Assembly: GCA_006247105.1 (NCBI GenBank)
Contig: CM016925.1
Span: 2,046,001-2,110,000 of the forward strand
Reading direction: 5' to 3'
From: Giardia muris
Lineage: Eukaryota; Fornicata; Diplomonadida; Hexamitidae
Length of the DNA: 64,000 nt
Below are positions 46,155 to 55,828 of this stretch, piece by piece; the stretch's first letter is position 1, and each line of letters begins with the position of its first letter. The notes under the pieces are model-generated. The model saw nothing but the letters and a program-made list of their open reading frames with translations. It was not told where the DNA came from and made no database searches. The translations under genes and the position numbers were made by a program.

Positions 46155-47294
46155 ATGGCGGACCTGCGGATCGCCGGCAAGTACCAGCTCCAGTATCGTG
46201 TCGGGCGGGGGGCCTTTGGCGAGATCTATCGCGGGGTCAACCTTGCAACGGGGGAGGACGTGGCCATAAAGCTGGAACCAATCGAGGCAAAGCCCCCTCA
46301 GCTCTTATACGAGTCGAAACTATATAAGATCTTGGTTGGAGGCGTCGGTATCCCCTACATCTACCACTATGCGCCGGAGGGCGAATATAACGTCCTCGTG
46401 ATGGACCTCCTTGGGCCCTCCTTGGAGGACCTTTTTACTGCCTGCAACCGCCACTTTTCTCTGAAAACGGTGCTTATGCTGGCAGATCAGATGATTACCC
46501 GTGTCGAGTTCCTACACCTGAAGAACTTCCTCCACAGAGATATCAAGCCAGATAACTTCCTCATCGGTCTGGGGCGTCGCAAGACGACCGTCTACATCGT
46601 CGACTTCGGGCTAGCGAAGCGCTATATGGTGGGGAATACTCACATCCCCTACAGAGAGCACAAGTCACTGACCGGCACTGCTCGCTATTGCTCCATTAAC
46701 ACTCACCTGGGGCTCGAGCAATCTCGACGCGACGACCTCGAGGCTCTCGCGTATGTGTTCCTCTATTTCCTCCGCGGGTTCCTCCCGTGGCAAGGCCTCA
46801 AAGCGAATACGAAGCGCCAGAAGTACGAGAAGATCCTTGAGAAGAAGCTCTCAAGCCCCATCGAGTCCTTGACCCGTGGGCAACCGACGGAGTTCGCCGC
46901 CTACCTCCACTACACCCGCGCCCTTCGCTTCGATGACCGCCCGGACTATTCCTACCTTCGTAAGATCTTCCGTGAGCTGTTCGTCCGAGAAGGGTTCTCT
47001 TATGATTACGTCTTTGACTGGACGCTTCTCGGGATCGACGTCGACAAGTACCACGAGAACAAGCTGCGGGGCAGGGATCTAAACCCGAACCCGGAACAGA
47101 AGAAGAGCGAGTCCGGCGCTGATGTCGCTGAAGGAGATGACAAGGATGAGGACTCGGAGGATGGTGGGAAGAAGTCGGAGCGTCGTAGCCGCCGTGGTAG
47201 CATGCGCGGAGACGATTATGAGAAGCCCGAGAAGAGGAAGAAGGCAGACTCCCATAGGAACTCTAAACGCTTCGGAGGCGACTTCCACTTCTAA
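46155..47294 (+). CDS. CK1: Casein kinase 1 family protein kinase
   Basis: 379 aa from the ATG at 46155 ([12 protein letters not shown]). The preceding aaccaaaaaaagaATG is a strong initiator; the longer open frame upstream is implausible. Gly loop [40 protein letters not shown], and the CK1 signature [20 protein letters not shown] with [16 protein letters not shown]. The catalytic core ends near 295. The C-terminal tail is Lys/Glu/Ser-rich with RRSRRGS, typical of the autoinhibitory phosphorylated CK1 tail. The kinase is expected to be active and cytosolic or nuclear. Confidence 0.95.
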   Translation: MADLRIAGKYQLQYRVGRGAFGEIYRGVNLATGEDVAIKLEPIEAKPPQLLYESKLYKILVGGVGIPYIYHYAPEGEYNVLVMDLLGPSLEDLFTACNRHFSLKTVLMLADQMITRVEFLHLKNFLHRDIKPDNFLIGLGRRKTTVYIVDFGLAKRYMVGNTHIPYREHKSLTGTARYCSINTHLGLEQSRRDDLEALAYVFLYFLRGFLPWQGLKANTKRQKYEKILEKKLSSPIESLTRGQPTEFAAYLHYTRALRFDDRPDYSYLRKIFRELFVREGFSYDYVFDWTLLGIDVDKYHENKLRGRDLNPNPEQKKSESGADVAEGDDKDEDSEDGGKKSERRSRRGSMRGDDYEKPEKRKKADSHRNSKRFGGDFHF

Positions 47295-47323
47295 TGGATA
47301 AATCGCATGGTTCAGTTCATGGT

Positions 47324-48478
47324 TCACTGTTGCTTCAGGGTGATCCTCTCGATCCCGCGGAATATCGCAGCCTTCCTGGCCCTCTCGACGATACCCTTAG
47401 TAGTGTCTGTTTCTTCTTTCGGAGATAGGTTATCGAACCGAGCCTTGGTTGGTTGAACGTTATATAGCGACCAAAGAAGAGCGCTCCCCTCATCACCAGC
47501 CGTGGCCTCAAGTAGATCGGGGCTAAGTAAGCCCTCACGAAGACAATCATCATAACCCTTGAAGGCCAACCACATGGTGGGAAGCTCACCCTTATCGTTC
47601 GATATCGCACACTCATCAATGAGGTGCCTAATGCAATGCTTGTACCCAGCACGGGCCGCATACATCAGGGCAGTGTTCCCGTATTTGTCAACCGCAGCCT
47701 TATACTTCTCGGCGTTTTTATACACCTCATAGACGTTGTTCCTAAGCACAGCCGAGTGTAGAGGCGTCATCCCCTTCGGCTTATCCTCCCTCTTCGTGCC
47801 ATTCTTTTCCATAGCACTCCCATTAGCCTCCTGTCTTATTCTGGGCTCGTATAGCCCCATGACCTTTTGCATGTATTCTAAGATGACCGGGTGTGGAGAA
47901 CAGGTCTTGCAACAGGTCTCCATCCACGCATAACACGACGGAATCGTCGCCGAGAAGTCGATAATCTTCCTCAAGACCTCTCCCCTATCTTCATCGTCCA
48001 GGTTCCGCATCACACCCTCAAATATCTTCAGAGCCTCGCGCTGGCTATCAATGATCGTGACTTTTGCAAGGAGCTTGATCCATTCTTTATACTTCTTGGC
48101 ATCCTTGTTGGAAAGAAGCCTGGAAAGGGGCAGCTCCCCATTGTGGCGCATATTCGCTTCCGCCATGAGTAAAGATTTTGGGAGCTCGGGAGATTGCTCG
48201 CTCCCCTCAGTCATGGGCATATCTCCCAAGTACGCCAAATATCGGAAGATTGCTGGAGGCTCGACGTTTCGCATGCACACCTCGTCAATGAGTTTATCAA
48301 TTAGGGCCAAGTCCCCGGTCTCACAGGCTGCAGCAAGGGCGGATGTTCGGTTATAAACTTTAAACTTATCGTTCTCCCCCGCTGGCGTTTTCAAATAGCT
48401 GAGAACGTCCTTACTTGAGTCTTTGATCTTGCGAATGAGAAGAGACGGCTGATCGGGAGAGTCATCCATTTGTGACAT
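47324..48478 (-). CDS. Divergent ankyrin repeat protein
   Basis: A 384-aa protein with two clear ankyrin repeats (KGMTPLHSAVLRNNVYEV; KYGNTALMYAARAGYKHCIR) near 245-305 and a degenerate helical N-terminal half (TSALAAACETGDLALIDKLI near 45-65). There is no kinase or RING domain. It fits the Giardia 21.1 group, but the repeats are more decayed than in other ankyrin genes here. It converges with CK1 (29 bp). The start is MSQM, with a second possible Met at codon 4. Confidence 0.8.
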   Translation of the reverse strand: MSQMDDSPDQPSLLIRKIKDSSKDVLSYLKTPAGENDKFKVYNRTSALAAACETGDLALIDKLIDEVCMRNVEPPAIFRYLAYLGDMPMTEGSEQSPELPKSLLMAEANMRHNGELPLSRLLSNKDAKKYKEWIKLLAKVTIIDSQREALKIFEGVMRNLDDEDRGEVLRKIIDFSATIPSCYAWMETCCKTCSPHPVILEYMQKVMGLYEPRIRQEANGSAMEKNGTKREDKPKGMTPLHSAVLRNNVYEVYKNAEKYKAAVDKYGNTALMYAARAGYKHCIRHLIDECAISNDKGELPTMWLAFKGYDDCLREGLLSPDLLEATAGDEGSALLWSLYNVQPTKARFDNLSPKEETDTTKGIVERARKAAIFRGIERITLKQQ

Positions 48479-48520
48479 TTTTGTTTCTGTTTCATTAATT
48501 AAAGAATGTCTTCTTCACTT

Positions 48521-50614
48521 CTACCAATGAAGGGCTGGGGCCGGAGTCCTGGCGTTATGCGCGAGCATCTTCTCCGCCTTCGCCATAGCAGCCTCAATGG
48601 TCAGCCCGAAATGCTTTGCTAGGTCCTCTGCCTTTCCAGATAAGGAGTAATCATTGACAGAAATGACGTCGTGAGCATACCTTCCCTTGACCCCAAAGTC
48701 GACATAGGGCTCGACGCAGAGTGTCGGTACCCCTGCTGCCGTAAGAGAAGGAATCACACGCGCCTGCTCCTCGAATGGTCTGGCCGCAAAGAGCGTGTAT
48801 GAAGGCATCGACACGACGAAAAAGATAACATCGGAATAGCTGCTCTCAAGACGTCGCGCAGCCTCGAGACAGAGTGGAACCTCAGACCCAGAGGCGACGA
48901 AGACGAAACGCGTGGCTCCCGCCGAAAGCTCCGTCATATAAACAGTGTACGCACCGTCGATGACCTTTCGTGACGAGCTTCCTTGGACATCAAGGACACC
49001 CTGACGTGAAAGACAAATGATGTGCTGAAGCTCTGACAATGGATGACCGTCGATCTTGACATCGCCCGCAAACGTCGCCGCATAACAACCGTATACCTCA
49101 TCAATGCTACAAGGGCGCCAGTCTACGACGCGGGGCATTGAGCGGATCCACGCGACAGTCTCGATCGGATGGTGGGTTCCACCATCTTCTCCGAGGAAGA
49201 AGCTATCGTGCGTGAAGACATGGACGGCGCGAACGCCGCTAAGAGCGCCCATCCGGATCGCCGGGGAACAATAATTGAAGAAGATTAGGAAGGTCGCATC
49301 GAAGGAGACAAACCCTCCATAAGCTCCAATGCCGTTCGAAATCGCCGCCATCGCGTGCTCGCGGACGCCGTAGTTGATGTACTGTGCGTCCCTCCCAAAT
49401 CCATCGGCGAGGCGCGTAAAGGCCTTGATATCGGTGAGATTCGAACTCATCAGGTCTGCACTCCCAACGAGCATGTATTGGCCGAGCTTACTCTCTGCCA
49501 GGAGGTTCAGGATTTGTTGGCTTTGCTGGCGCGTTGCAAGGGTCTTCCCCCCGTTGCCCTGCTTAACCTTGAGGAGGGCATCATCGCACCACTCATAGAT
49601 CTTCTCAAGCGAGAGATGTGGTAGCTCGAAGAAGCGTGCCTTGATGCACTCCTGTGTATCCTTAGGGAGCGCCTCGTAGATGGTACTTCTCCATACAGCA
49701 TGAGTCTTCTGCTTCGTGGCGACGATTTCCTCGAAGCGAGTACGAGCCACTTCAGAGACATAGAAGCTCTTCTCTGGATCGAAGCCAAAGAACTTCTTGA
49801 AATCATGGGTCTGAGCGCCGAGTGGGGACCCATGAACGCTTGCCGTCCCCTGTTTGGCACTCCCATAGCCGATCGTCGTCTTAACCGAGATCAAAACGGG
49901 GCGCTCAAGACGTGTATGGTAGGCCTTGTCAAGCGCGTCATAGATGGCGGAGAGATCGGTATCTCCATTCTCGACCTCGATGACCTGCCAGCGATAGGCC
50001 TCAAAGCGACGGGGGACGTCCTCTGTGAAGCTGAGGTCTGTCTTCCCGTCGATGGAGATCCCGTTGTTATCATAGAGGACGATGAGGTTATTAAGGCGTA
50101 GCCTCCCAGCTAGGCTGCACGCCTCTGAGGCTACACCCTCCTGAAGGCACCCATCGCCGACCGTGCAGACCACCTTATTGGAATAGACGCCAGGGTACTT
50201 GGCTGCGGCAACCTTTGCCGCGATTGCCATTCCAACTGCATTGGCGATTCCCTGCCCAAGGGCTCCCGTCGTTATCTCAATCCCGACGGAAAGGTCTCGC
50301 TCGGGATGGCCTGGAGTATGCGAGTGGATCTTACGGAACTGCCGCAGCTGGTCCAACGGCAAAGGGTAGCCGAAGACGTGGAGAAGGGAGTACAGGAGGG
50401 CCGACGCGTGCCCATTTGAGAGGACGAAACGGTCACGGTTCGTCCACTCGGGGTCCTTCGGGTCAAAGTGAAGGAAGTGCTTGAAAAGCACGTAGGTCAT
50501 GGGCGCCATCCCAACGGGGGCACCCGGGTGGCCTGAGTTCGCGGCGTCCACCTGGTCGACCGCCAGGCAACGGATAGTGTTGACACACTCAACGTCGATA
50601 TCGTCAAAGATCAT
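48521..50614 (-). CDS. TKT: Transketolase
   Basis: 697 aa from the ATG at 50614 (MIFDDIDVEC), which is preceded by gataaaATG; the longer open frame upstream would overlap the next gene. Opening substrate/TPP motifs VDAANSGHPGAPVGMAPM and RFVLSNGHASALLYSLLH; TPP-binding GDGCLQEGVASEACSLAG with NNLIVLYDNN; pyrimidine-domain INYGVREHAMAAISNG; and the C-terminal domain with FVFVASGSEVPLC. It is a pentose phosphate pathway enzyme moving two-carbon units and needing thiamine diphosphate. Full length with all key motifs. Confidence 0.96.
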   Translation of the reverse strand: MIFDDIDVECVNTIRCLAVDQVDAANSGHPGAPVGMAPMTYVLFKHFLHFDPKDPEWTNRDRFVLSNGHASALLYSLLHVFGYPLPLDQLRQFRKIHSHTPGHPERDLSVGIEITTGALGQGIANAVGMAIAAKVAAAKYPGVYSNKVVCTVGDGCLQEGVASEACSLAGRLRLNNLIVLYDNNGISIDGKTDLSFTEDVPRRFEAYRWQVIEVENGDTDLSAIYDALDKAYHTRLERPVLISVKTTIGYGSAKQGTASVHGSPLGAQTHDFKKFFGFDPEKSFYVSEVARTRFEEIVATKQKTHAVWRSTIYEALPKDTQECIKARFFELPHLSLEKIYEWCDDALLKVKQGNGGKTLATRQQSQQILNLLAESKLGQYMLVGSADLMSSNLTDIKAFTRLADGFGRDAQYINYGVREHAMAAISNGIGAYGGFVSFDATFLIFFNYCSPAIRMGALSGVRAVHVFTHDSFFLGEDGGTHHPIETVAWIRSMPRVVDWRPCSIDEVYGCYAATFAGDVKIDGHPLSELQHIICLSRQGVLDVQGSSSRKVIDGAYTVYMTELSAGATRFVFVASGSEVPLCLEAARRLESSYSDVIFFVVSMPSYTLFAARPFEEQARVIPSLTAAGVPTLCVEPYVDFGVKGRYAHDVISVNDYSLSGKAEDLAKHFGLTIEAAMAKAEKMLAHNARTPAPALHW

Positions 50615-50651
50615 TTTATCACAGCCACGAAGATCCTTTGACTTCCGCTGA

Positions 50652-51206
50652 CTACGCGAGGCCGGAGAGGGCCGCAGAAAGCCGGGTATGCACCTCGTCC
50701 GCCTCGTGGAGAGCTGTCTCGTAGGCCCTGGACAAGCTGTCGATCTCACGGGCCTGTGGGATAAGTTCTATCTCTTGTTTAGCCGTATTGATGATCTCCT
50801 TGAAGAGGATATTCTCGGCCTCAAGCCGAGAGGCCTCAACTAGACTCTCTAAAAGATGAGTAACCTGCGACGCCAGGTCCTGTAAGGAGAGGGCCTTCTT
50901 AAGATCAATACTTCTGCTTTGGAACTCGATGAAAAGAGCATCGCCCTTCTCAACGAGCATATCGATAACAGCGTGCGGGACATCGAAGTCCTGCTGCCGG
51001 AAGTACCGGGCCGCAACGTCTATGCTTTCGGAGAAGCAGCTCATCATGACGCTACAGACATGACGAAACAAATCTTCGCAGTACGTGTACCCTTCACAGG
51101 CCTCCACGAACCCGTCGTAGAGCCCTGCCACGGACTCACAGAAGCTCAGGCGGATGACGTCGCAGAACGCGGCGATATCAAACCCCGCAGCATCTAGGTG
51201 AGGCAT
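50652..51206 (-). CDS. Helical/coiled-coil protein, possibly Mis12-like
   Basis: A 184-aa all-helical protein. An N-terminal helical hairpin (about 8-65), a short linker with FDVPHAVIDML (about 73-83), then coiled coil from about 90 (EFQSRSIDLKKALSLQDLAS; EASRLEAENILFKEI). This order of helices, an [IV]P turn and coiled coil is that of the kinetochore subunit Mis12/Mtw1, but sequence identity is low and the call is speculative. It lies 37 bp upstream of transketolase and shares an 8-bp divergent promoter gap with KAP3. Confidence 0.6.
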   Translation of the reverse strand: MPHLDAAGFDIAAFCDVIRLSFCESVAGLYDGFVEACEGYTYCEDLFRHVCSVMMSCFSESIDVAARYFRQQDFDVPHAVIDMLVEKGDALFIEFQSRSIDLKKALSLQDLASQVTHLLESLVEASRLEAENILFKEIINTAKQEIELIPQAREIDSLSRAYETALHEADEVHTRLSAALSGLA

Positions 51207-51214
51207 TAAAATTC
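51207..51214. promoter_or_regulatory. Eight-base bidirectional promoter gap
   Basis: taaaattc is the only sequence between the minus-strand ATG (51206) of the helical protein and the plus-strand ATG (51215) of KAP3. It is AT-rich and can serve as initiator in both directions. Confidence 0.65.
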
Positions 51215-53482
51215 ATGCAACCCATCTCGAAGAAGGTCATTCCCGGTACGATCGAGCTCGACTTACTGAAGCGGGCGATCGTCGTGAGCTATGAGACGGT
51301 TGTCATCTATGCAGACGAGGAAGGACAACAGAAGAAGCAGTCGAAGAATGGGAAGAAGGTCTTTCCTATTAGTCCCTTTCGTCAATCCGATATCCCGAGT
51401 ATTGTTGACGAGCTCGTAGGGAACTGTTCTCTCTTTAACCAGAATAACCGAGACCTTCTCCAATGTCTCCTCGAAGCATTGCTTGAGAACCGAGATGTTG
51501 GGTTCGGTGGTGAGGTTTCAATCGCTAAGCTCGATCGGTACATGGAATGCTTCTACGACGAGCTTCCGATTAAAATTGAGGCTACGCATCGGATCTTTAA
51601 GCTCTGCGAAAACCCGGACAACCTTCCTGCCTTAGCAAGCAATACTGTTCTTACATCGGCCCTGACGCGTAGCCTTTGCGAGGACGGGTCGAAGTCGATC
51701 GTCTTCGCTACGAACATCTGCTTCATCTTCTTCGCTATTTCACATTATAGTGCGTATGGTCAGCTATTATTGAAACATAGGATATCCGATGCTCTCATGA
51801 GGGTTGTCGACCAGGAGGAACGCCGTTATAAGGCATGGTGCAGTCGTCTTTCGGAGCTTAAGGCGGAGGTTACAAAGGCGTCTGCGGCCGAGAAAGAGGC
51901 ACTTAAGCACAAGTACTTGGAGCAGTATGAGAAGTTCAAGCGGATGTTACAGTTACAGGACCGACTTCTCTTTGCCGCGATGCATACCATCGTCAACTTG
52001 TCCGAAGCGGCGTCGGAGGCAAACGTTGAGGCCACTCATCTTCTTGAAGTTCGGCGGACCATCGATAAGCTGGCTGTCTTCCTCAAGCGTCGCCCAATCA
52101 ACCAGCCTCTCATCGCGTTGACGGCCGTTTACCTCCGAAGGCTTTCTATCACGGCTGAAGGGACTGACTTAATCCTCAACACGACCATTCCCGCGGGGAT
52201 CATCAGATTGGTCCAGGATGACCAAAACGGAGTCGTCTTTGAGCCTCTCGTTAGGTTGATGTATAACCTCTCTTTCGATTCTCGTGCAAGCCATCTTTTA
52301 CTTGAGTCCGGGATCCTATCTTCCATCCAGGAACATCTCCTGCGCTTCACGCGTCAACTCATGGCCCTCGTCGCGCCCGGGTTAGCGGATGAGAGTTATG
52401 GCGAACCAACGGTGGAAGATCTATGCAAGATCATCGAGGAGCATCAAGGGCGTGCGGAAAACGGGACCTTGGATAGCCTTACAAACCTTATTGCAATTAC
52501 AGCACGCTTCCTTTATCTCTTCTCGGCAGATCCGATGCAGCTTGAGCTTTTCGAGTCTACCTCGATTGGAAAGATTTGCATTTGGCTAGCCTGTCTACTC
52601 CTCAATCCTCCACTGGAGCTTGTCTCATTACTCGTCAACCTCCTAATCTCCCCGGCGATTGCAATTCCGATCACGACGAATGGCCTACTTCTTCCGCTTG
52701 CCCGTCAAGCGGTACGACTAAATGAGCCAGTCTTGTTCCTGATATTCAGTAATGCCGCCATTCATTACCCAACGTTCCAGAAGCGGCATATTGCAGACCG
52801 TTCATTCGCCCATATCCCGGTATTAATTGATGTGATGATGAAGCATGATGAGTCTCCGGATTATATCTTTGGACTTCTAGGGGCTGTTGCTACGGCTCCA
52901 TTAAAATATCTCGCTCAGAACCCTAACGTTCTACGTTTCATTATGGGGCTGATAATACAGCCTGATGCATCCGAGGCATTACGTTTGGAAGCGATCACTA
53001 TGCTATCAAACCTATTCACCTCAAAGACCGTCATCATTAATCCACAACATGTTAGTAGGCTTCCCGACACGCTTCTGACCCTCCTAGGGAAGCTGGATTC
53101 CGAGCTAGACTATCAGGGGGCTTTACTCCTTTGCATCCTTAAGGGGATCGCACATGATGACATTCGCGCCGCATTCATGAGCATCCCAGACTTCATCCCT
53201 GCCATCCTTCGTTTCTTATATACCTCGGACGAGGTCGTACAAATCCCCACCCTGAACGCCCCACGGTCTCAGTCGGCCTCACGTACGGGAGGGAGACGCG
53301 ACGCGACGTTGGTCGTTAAGAGTTCGGCCCCAACCTTCGAGGCTCGGGCGGCTAGCATCTGCTCGACGCTTTCCGCCCTCATCTGCGACGCAATAGCAGC
53401 GGCGGAGCAGGACCAGGCCGAGAAGCTTCAGAAACTGAAATTCCAGCGGTACAACCGTGCCCTCATCTCGGCACTTCAGTAG
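51215..53482 (+). CDS. KAP3: Kinesin-associated protein 3 (kinesin-II accessory subunit)
   Basis: A 755-aa armadillo protein. The N-terminal motif and its order match KAP3: IELDLLKRAIVVSYE, then DRYMECFYDELPIKIEATHR, ENPDNLPALASNTVLTSALT, SKSIVFATNICFIFFAISHY, and QLQDRLLFAAMHTIVNLSE. Kinesin-II carries anterograde intraflagellar transport; KAP3 anchors cargo and motor at the membrane. Giardia assembles some of its axoneme by IFT. The stop TAG directly abuts the stop of the convergent RING gene. Confidence 0.93.
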   Translation: MQPISKKVIPGTIELDLLKRAIVVSYETVVIYADEEGQQKKQSKNGKKVFPISPFRQSDIPSIVDELVGNCSLFNQNNRDLLQCLLEALLENRDVGFGGEVSIAKLDRYMECFYDELPIKIEATHRIFKLCENPDNLPALASNTVLTSALTRSLCEDGSKSIVFATNICFIFFAISHYSAYGQLLLKHRISDALMRVVDQEERRYKAWCSRLSELKAEVTKASAAEKEALKHKYLEQYEKFKRMLQLQDRLLFAAMHTIVNLSEAASEANVEATHLLEVRRTIDKLAVFLKRRPINQPLIALTAVYLRRLSITAEGTDLILNTTIPAGIIRLVQDDQNGVVFEPLVRLMYNLSFDSRASHLLLESGILSSIQEHLLRFTRQLMALVAPGLADESYGEPTVEDLCKIIEEHQGRAENGTLDSLTNLIAITARFLYLFSADPMQLELFESTSIGKICIWLACLLLNPPLELVSLLVNLLISPAIAIPITTNGLLLPLARQAVRLNEPVLFLIFSNAAIHYPTFQKRHIADRSFAHIPVLIDVMMKHDESPDYIFGLLGAVATAPLKYLAQNPNVLRFIMGLIIQPDASEALRLEAITMLSNLFTSKTVIINPQHVSRLPDTLLTLLGKLDSELDYQGALLLCILKGIAHDDIRAAFMSIPDFIPAILRFLYTSDEVVQIPTLNAPRSQSASRTGGRRDATLVVKSSAPTFEARAASICSTLSALICDAIAAAEQDQAEKLQKLKFQRYNRALISALQ

Positions 53483-55273
53483 TCACCTGCGGATCACCGC
53501 AAAGTTGATGACGTCATCCATCACGAAGCCCCGCTGGCAGATCGGACACTTGCGGGAGCGTGTGTCATACACGCTTCTGAAGCAGCTTCGACAGCTAATG
53601 TGCCCACAATTCCGTAGGCAGCTATCTGCCATTGTGTCGCGGCATACCGGACAAATGAACGTCTTCTTCAGGTTGTTTAGCAGGTGATGAAACGCGCGTG
53701 GGGTCGTTATCTCCCGGTAGGCATGGACTTCGCTCTCGAGACTAGTGGTTGCGGTATATTTCTGCTCCCCAATCTGCTGGATGGCCCGTTCAATTACCTT
53801 CGAGCTTCGTCCTAGAAGTTGTGCTGCTCCTGAGACACGTGATTGTTCAAGCTGTAATCCTACCAACCCAATGCCTGGCGTGGACGGGTTTCCGATCGCA
53901 ATCAACTGCGAGAGCATCGGCACGTGGGCCATATACGACTGAATACTGGCCATCAGGCTGTTGATCGCCGCTTGGAAGGAGGTAGGAGAGGCTGATTTTG
54001 AGATGGTATCGGATGCAAGCGAACGCGTTGCCTCACAACACTGATCGAAGAGATTCAGACGGATCTCAGCAGGACCATTCGGATTAGAGATACAGTGACT
54101 CAAATAGGCCTTCACAGTACGCACGACGGGGAGTTGAACTGCCGGTGCGTCCGTCGAAGGGATTTCCGTCCAATTGCCTTCCTGGTCCGGAACCTTCACG
54201 GCCTCGACTGCTGTAAGGATAGCATCTATAGCATCTGTTAGACCATCAAGATCCACCTCCTTAGAAGAGTTCATCAACGCCTCAATCGCACCTCCTAAAG
54301 TCTTCTCAAGCGTCGTAGTGATTCTTTCGAGCTCCTCACAGATCGATTCTATTTCCTTTGAAAAGGCTCCTAGATCCTCTCCACAAAATGTCACCCGTTG
54401 CGCAACAGCTGAGCTCACTATACCCTCATCGGTCCGAAGCGATAAGTAGTCCGTCAATGTCGTATGCAGCTCTGTTATAGTCGAGAGAAGCTTGTCCCGG
54501 CGTTTGTCCGTCTGCGCATCGTGGAGTTGAGGATTAATATCGCCAGCTAAGTACTTCTCGCCTCCAAGGATGACTCCTTGGCAATAGGCCTGAATCTCAT
54601 CAAGAAGAGATCTTAAGGATGCACGACAACCATTGGAGATGTCATCCTCTGGCATGCTATTCCCAGAGAGATACTGCCTCAGATGCTCGAGGTATTTTCC
54701 TCGCTTCTGTAGAAGAGGATAATCAACATCTGTCACCCCTTCATCCAGGGTAAGAATACTCCGAGTTGGGTCTGCAATCATGTCTCGGGTTCTCTGTTGG
54801 AAGCCCCTTGCCCATGCACGACGCCGTTGCCAGTCTTGCCGGAAGAGGTCAAGGAGTCCACGTTTCACGGTGGTGCATAGCCTTTCCAAGCTGAACCATG
54901 AGTCATCGTCTCCATCTATTGTTTCAAGCTCCCGGTAATCGCCATCGGGCGCAGGAGAGTTGCTTTGAACAATGTCACTCAATTGTTGAATGAGTGTGGA
55001 ATCCTCAGCATCAGTGGTATAACATTCTGGAAGTAAGCGATCAAGTCCGTCAATAAGCTTCGAGACTGCCTCACCGGGGTCTTTCTTACCCGATAGGATG
55101 GATTGTACAACGATGATTAAGAAGACCTTGGCCGAGATGAGTTCAAAATGATAATCGATCTCTTCCTGGCGGTCGAGAATTGGCTTCTCAACAGCCTCCG
55201 CATGCGCCTGCGCACACCGAAAGATGACCCGGAGATGCTCAATGACTGACTCGTATTCGGCACGCGTCGGCAT
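53483..55273 (-). CDS. Coiled-coil RING-finger protein, Bre1/RNF20-like
   Basis: A 596-aa mostly coiled-coil protein with a C-terminal RING (about 541-580): FICPVCRDTMADSCLRNCGH, then C..C and RKCPICQRGF. A long coiled-coil followed by a RING at the extreme end, and the CPxC...C-x-H...RKCPxC spacing, are those of Bre1/RNF20/RNF40, which monoubiquitinate histone H2B. The RING is certain; the Bre1 assignment is moderate because other coiled-coil RING ligases share the layout. Confidence 0.7.
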   Translation of the reverse strand: MPTRAEYESVIEHLRVIFRCAQAHAEAVEKPILDRQEEIDYHFELISAKVFLIIVVQSILSGKKDPGEAVSKLIDGLDRLLPECYTTDAEDSTLIQQLSDIVQSNSPAPDGDYRELETIDGDDDSWFSLERLCTTVKRGLLDLFRQDWQRRRAWARGFQQRTRDMIADPTRSILTLDEGVTDVDYPLLQKRGKYLEHLRQYLSGNSMPEDDISNGCRASLRSLLDEIQAYCQGVILGGEKYLAGDINPQLHDAQTDKRRDKLLSTITELHTTLTDYLSLRTDEGIVSSAVAQRVTFCGEDLGAFSKEIESICEELERITTTLEKTLGGAIEALMNSSKEVDLDGLTDAIDAILTAVEAVKVPDQEGNWTEIPSTDAPAVQLPVVRTVKAYLSHCISNPNGPAEIRLNLFDQCCEATRSLASDTISKSASPTSFQAAINSLMASIQSYMAHVPMLSQLIAIGNPSTPGIGLVGLQLEQSRVSGAAQLLGRSSKVIERAIQQIGEQKYTATTSLESEVHAYREITTPRAFHHLLNNLKKTFICPVCRDTMADSCLRNCGHISCRSCFRSVYDTRSRKCPICQRGFVMDDVINFAVIRR

Positions 55274-55315
55274 ACCTCACTTTGTTTGCGAACTAATTTA
55301 TTTGCAAGAAGTTAA

Positions 55316-55828
55316 ATGAGTCTTCTAGTTTCGGAGGACGCGATCGCGCACTTTGCTGCGCAGAACCCGTCGGGGATTACGCCGACCCAGCTACTCGACT
55401 TTTTGACCCTTCACAAGGTGCGGCCCGACGCCTTGAACGAGAACCTCGTCGAGTCCGTCATGCTGATGTGTAGTAGTCGTTATTCGGGAACTATCACGGG
55501 CCATAGCGCGATCAAGCGGGCCGTCTACGTTTTCTCGAACTACACCAAAGACCAGTACTACGCGCTCTACCTTTACTTTGATCAGAAGTTTCGAGGCGTC
55601 TTGAATTCTGAGGAGCTTATCGCCGCGATCGAGAAGATTCAGATCGGCCTATCCGAGAGGGCGTGCGCCTCGATGCTCAGCGACCACACGGCCGAGATCA
55701 CCGAGCATGGGGGTATCACTTACCGTGTCTTCATGCAAGTCCTCGTCAAATGCATTATATTCCGGCGTCAGTTTCTGGACGCGCTCTCCGCGGACGGGAG
55801 CATCGGGAGCATCAAGCTCAAGCGCTGA
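55316..55828 (+). CDS. Degenerate EF-hand-like protein
   Basis: A 170-aa protein whose helix-loop-helix pattern (ALYLYFDQKFRGVLNSEELIAAIEKIQ near 81-107 and ERACASMLSDHTAEITEHGG near 112-131) resembles EF-hands, but the loop Asp/Glu pattern is incomplete, so Ca2+ binding is doubtful. The fold resembles the calmodulin/calcineurin B superfamily. The start is agttaaATG, with a 42-bp divergent spacer to the RING gene. Its stop overlaps the CDS gene stop on the opposite strand by 11 bp. Confidence 0.6.
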   Translation: MSLLVSEDAIAHFAAQNPSGITPTQLLDFLTLHKVRPDALNENLVESVMLMCSSRYSGTITGHSAIKRAVYVFSNYTKDQYYALYLYFDQKFRGVLNSEELIAAIEKIQIGLSERACASMLSDHTAEITEHGGITYRVFMQVLVKCIIFRRQFLDALSADGSIGSIKLKR

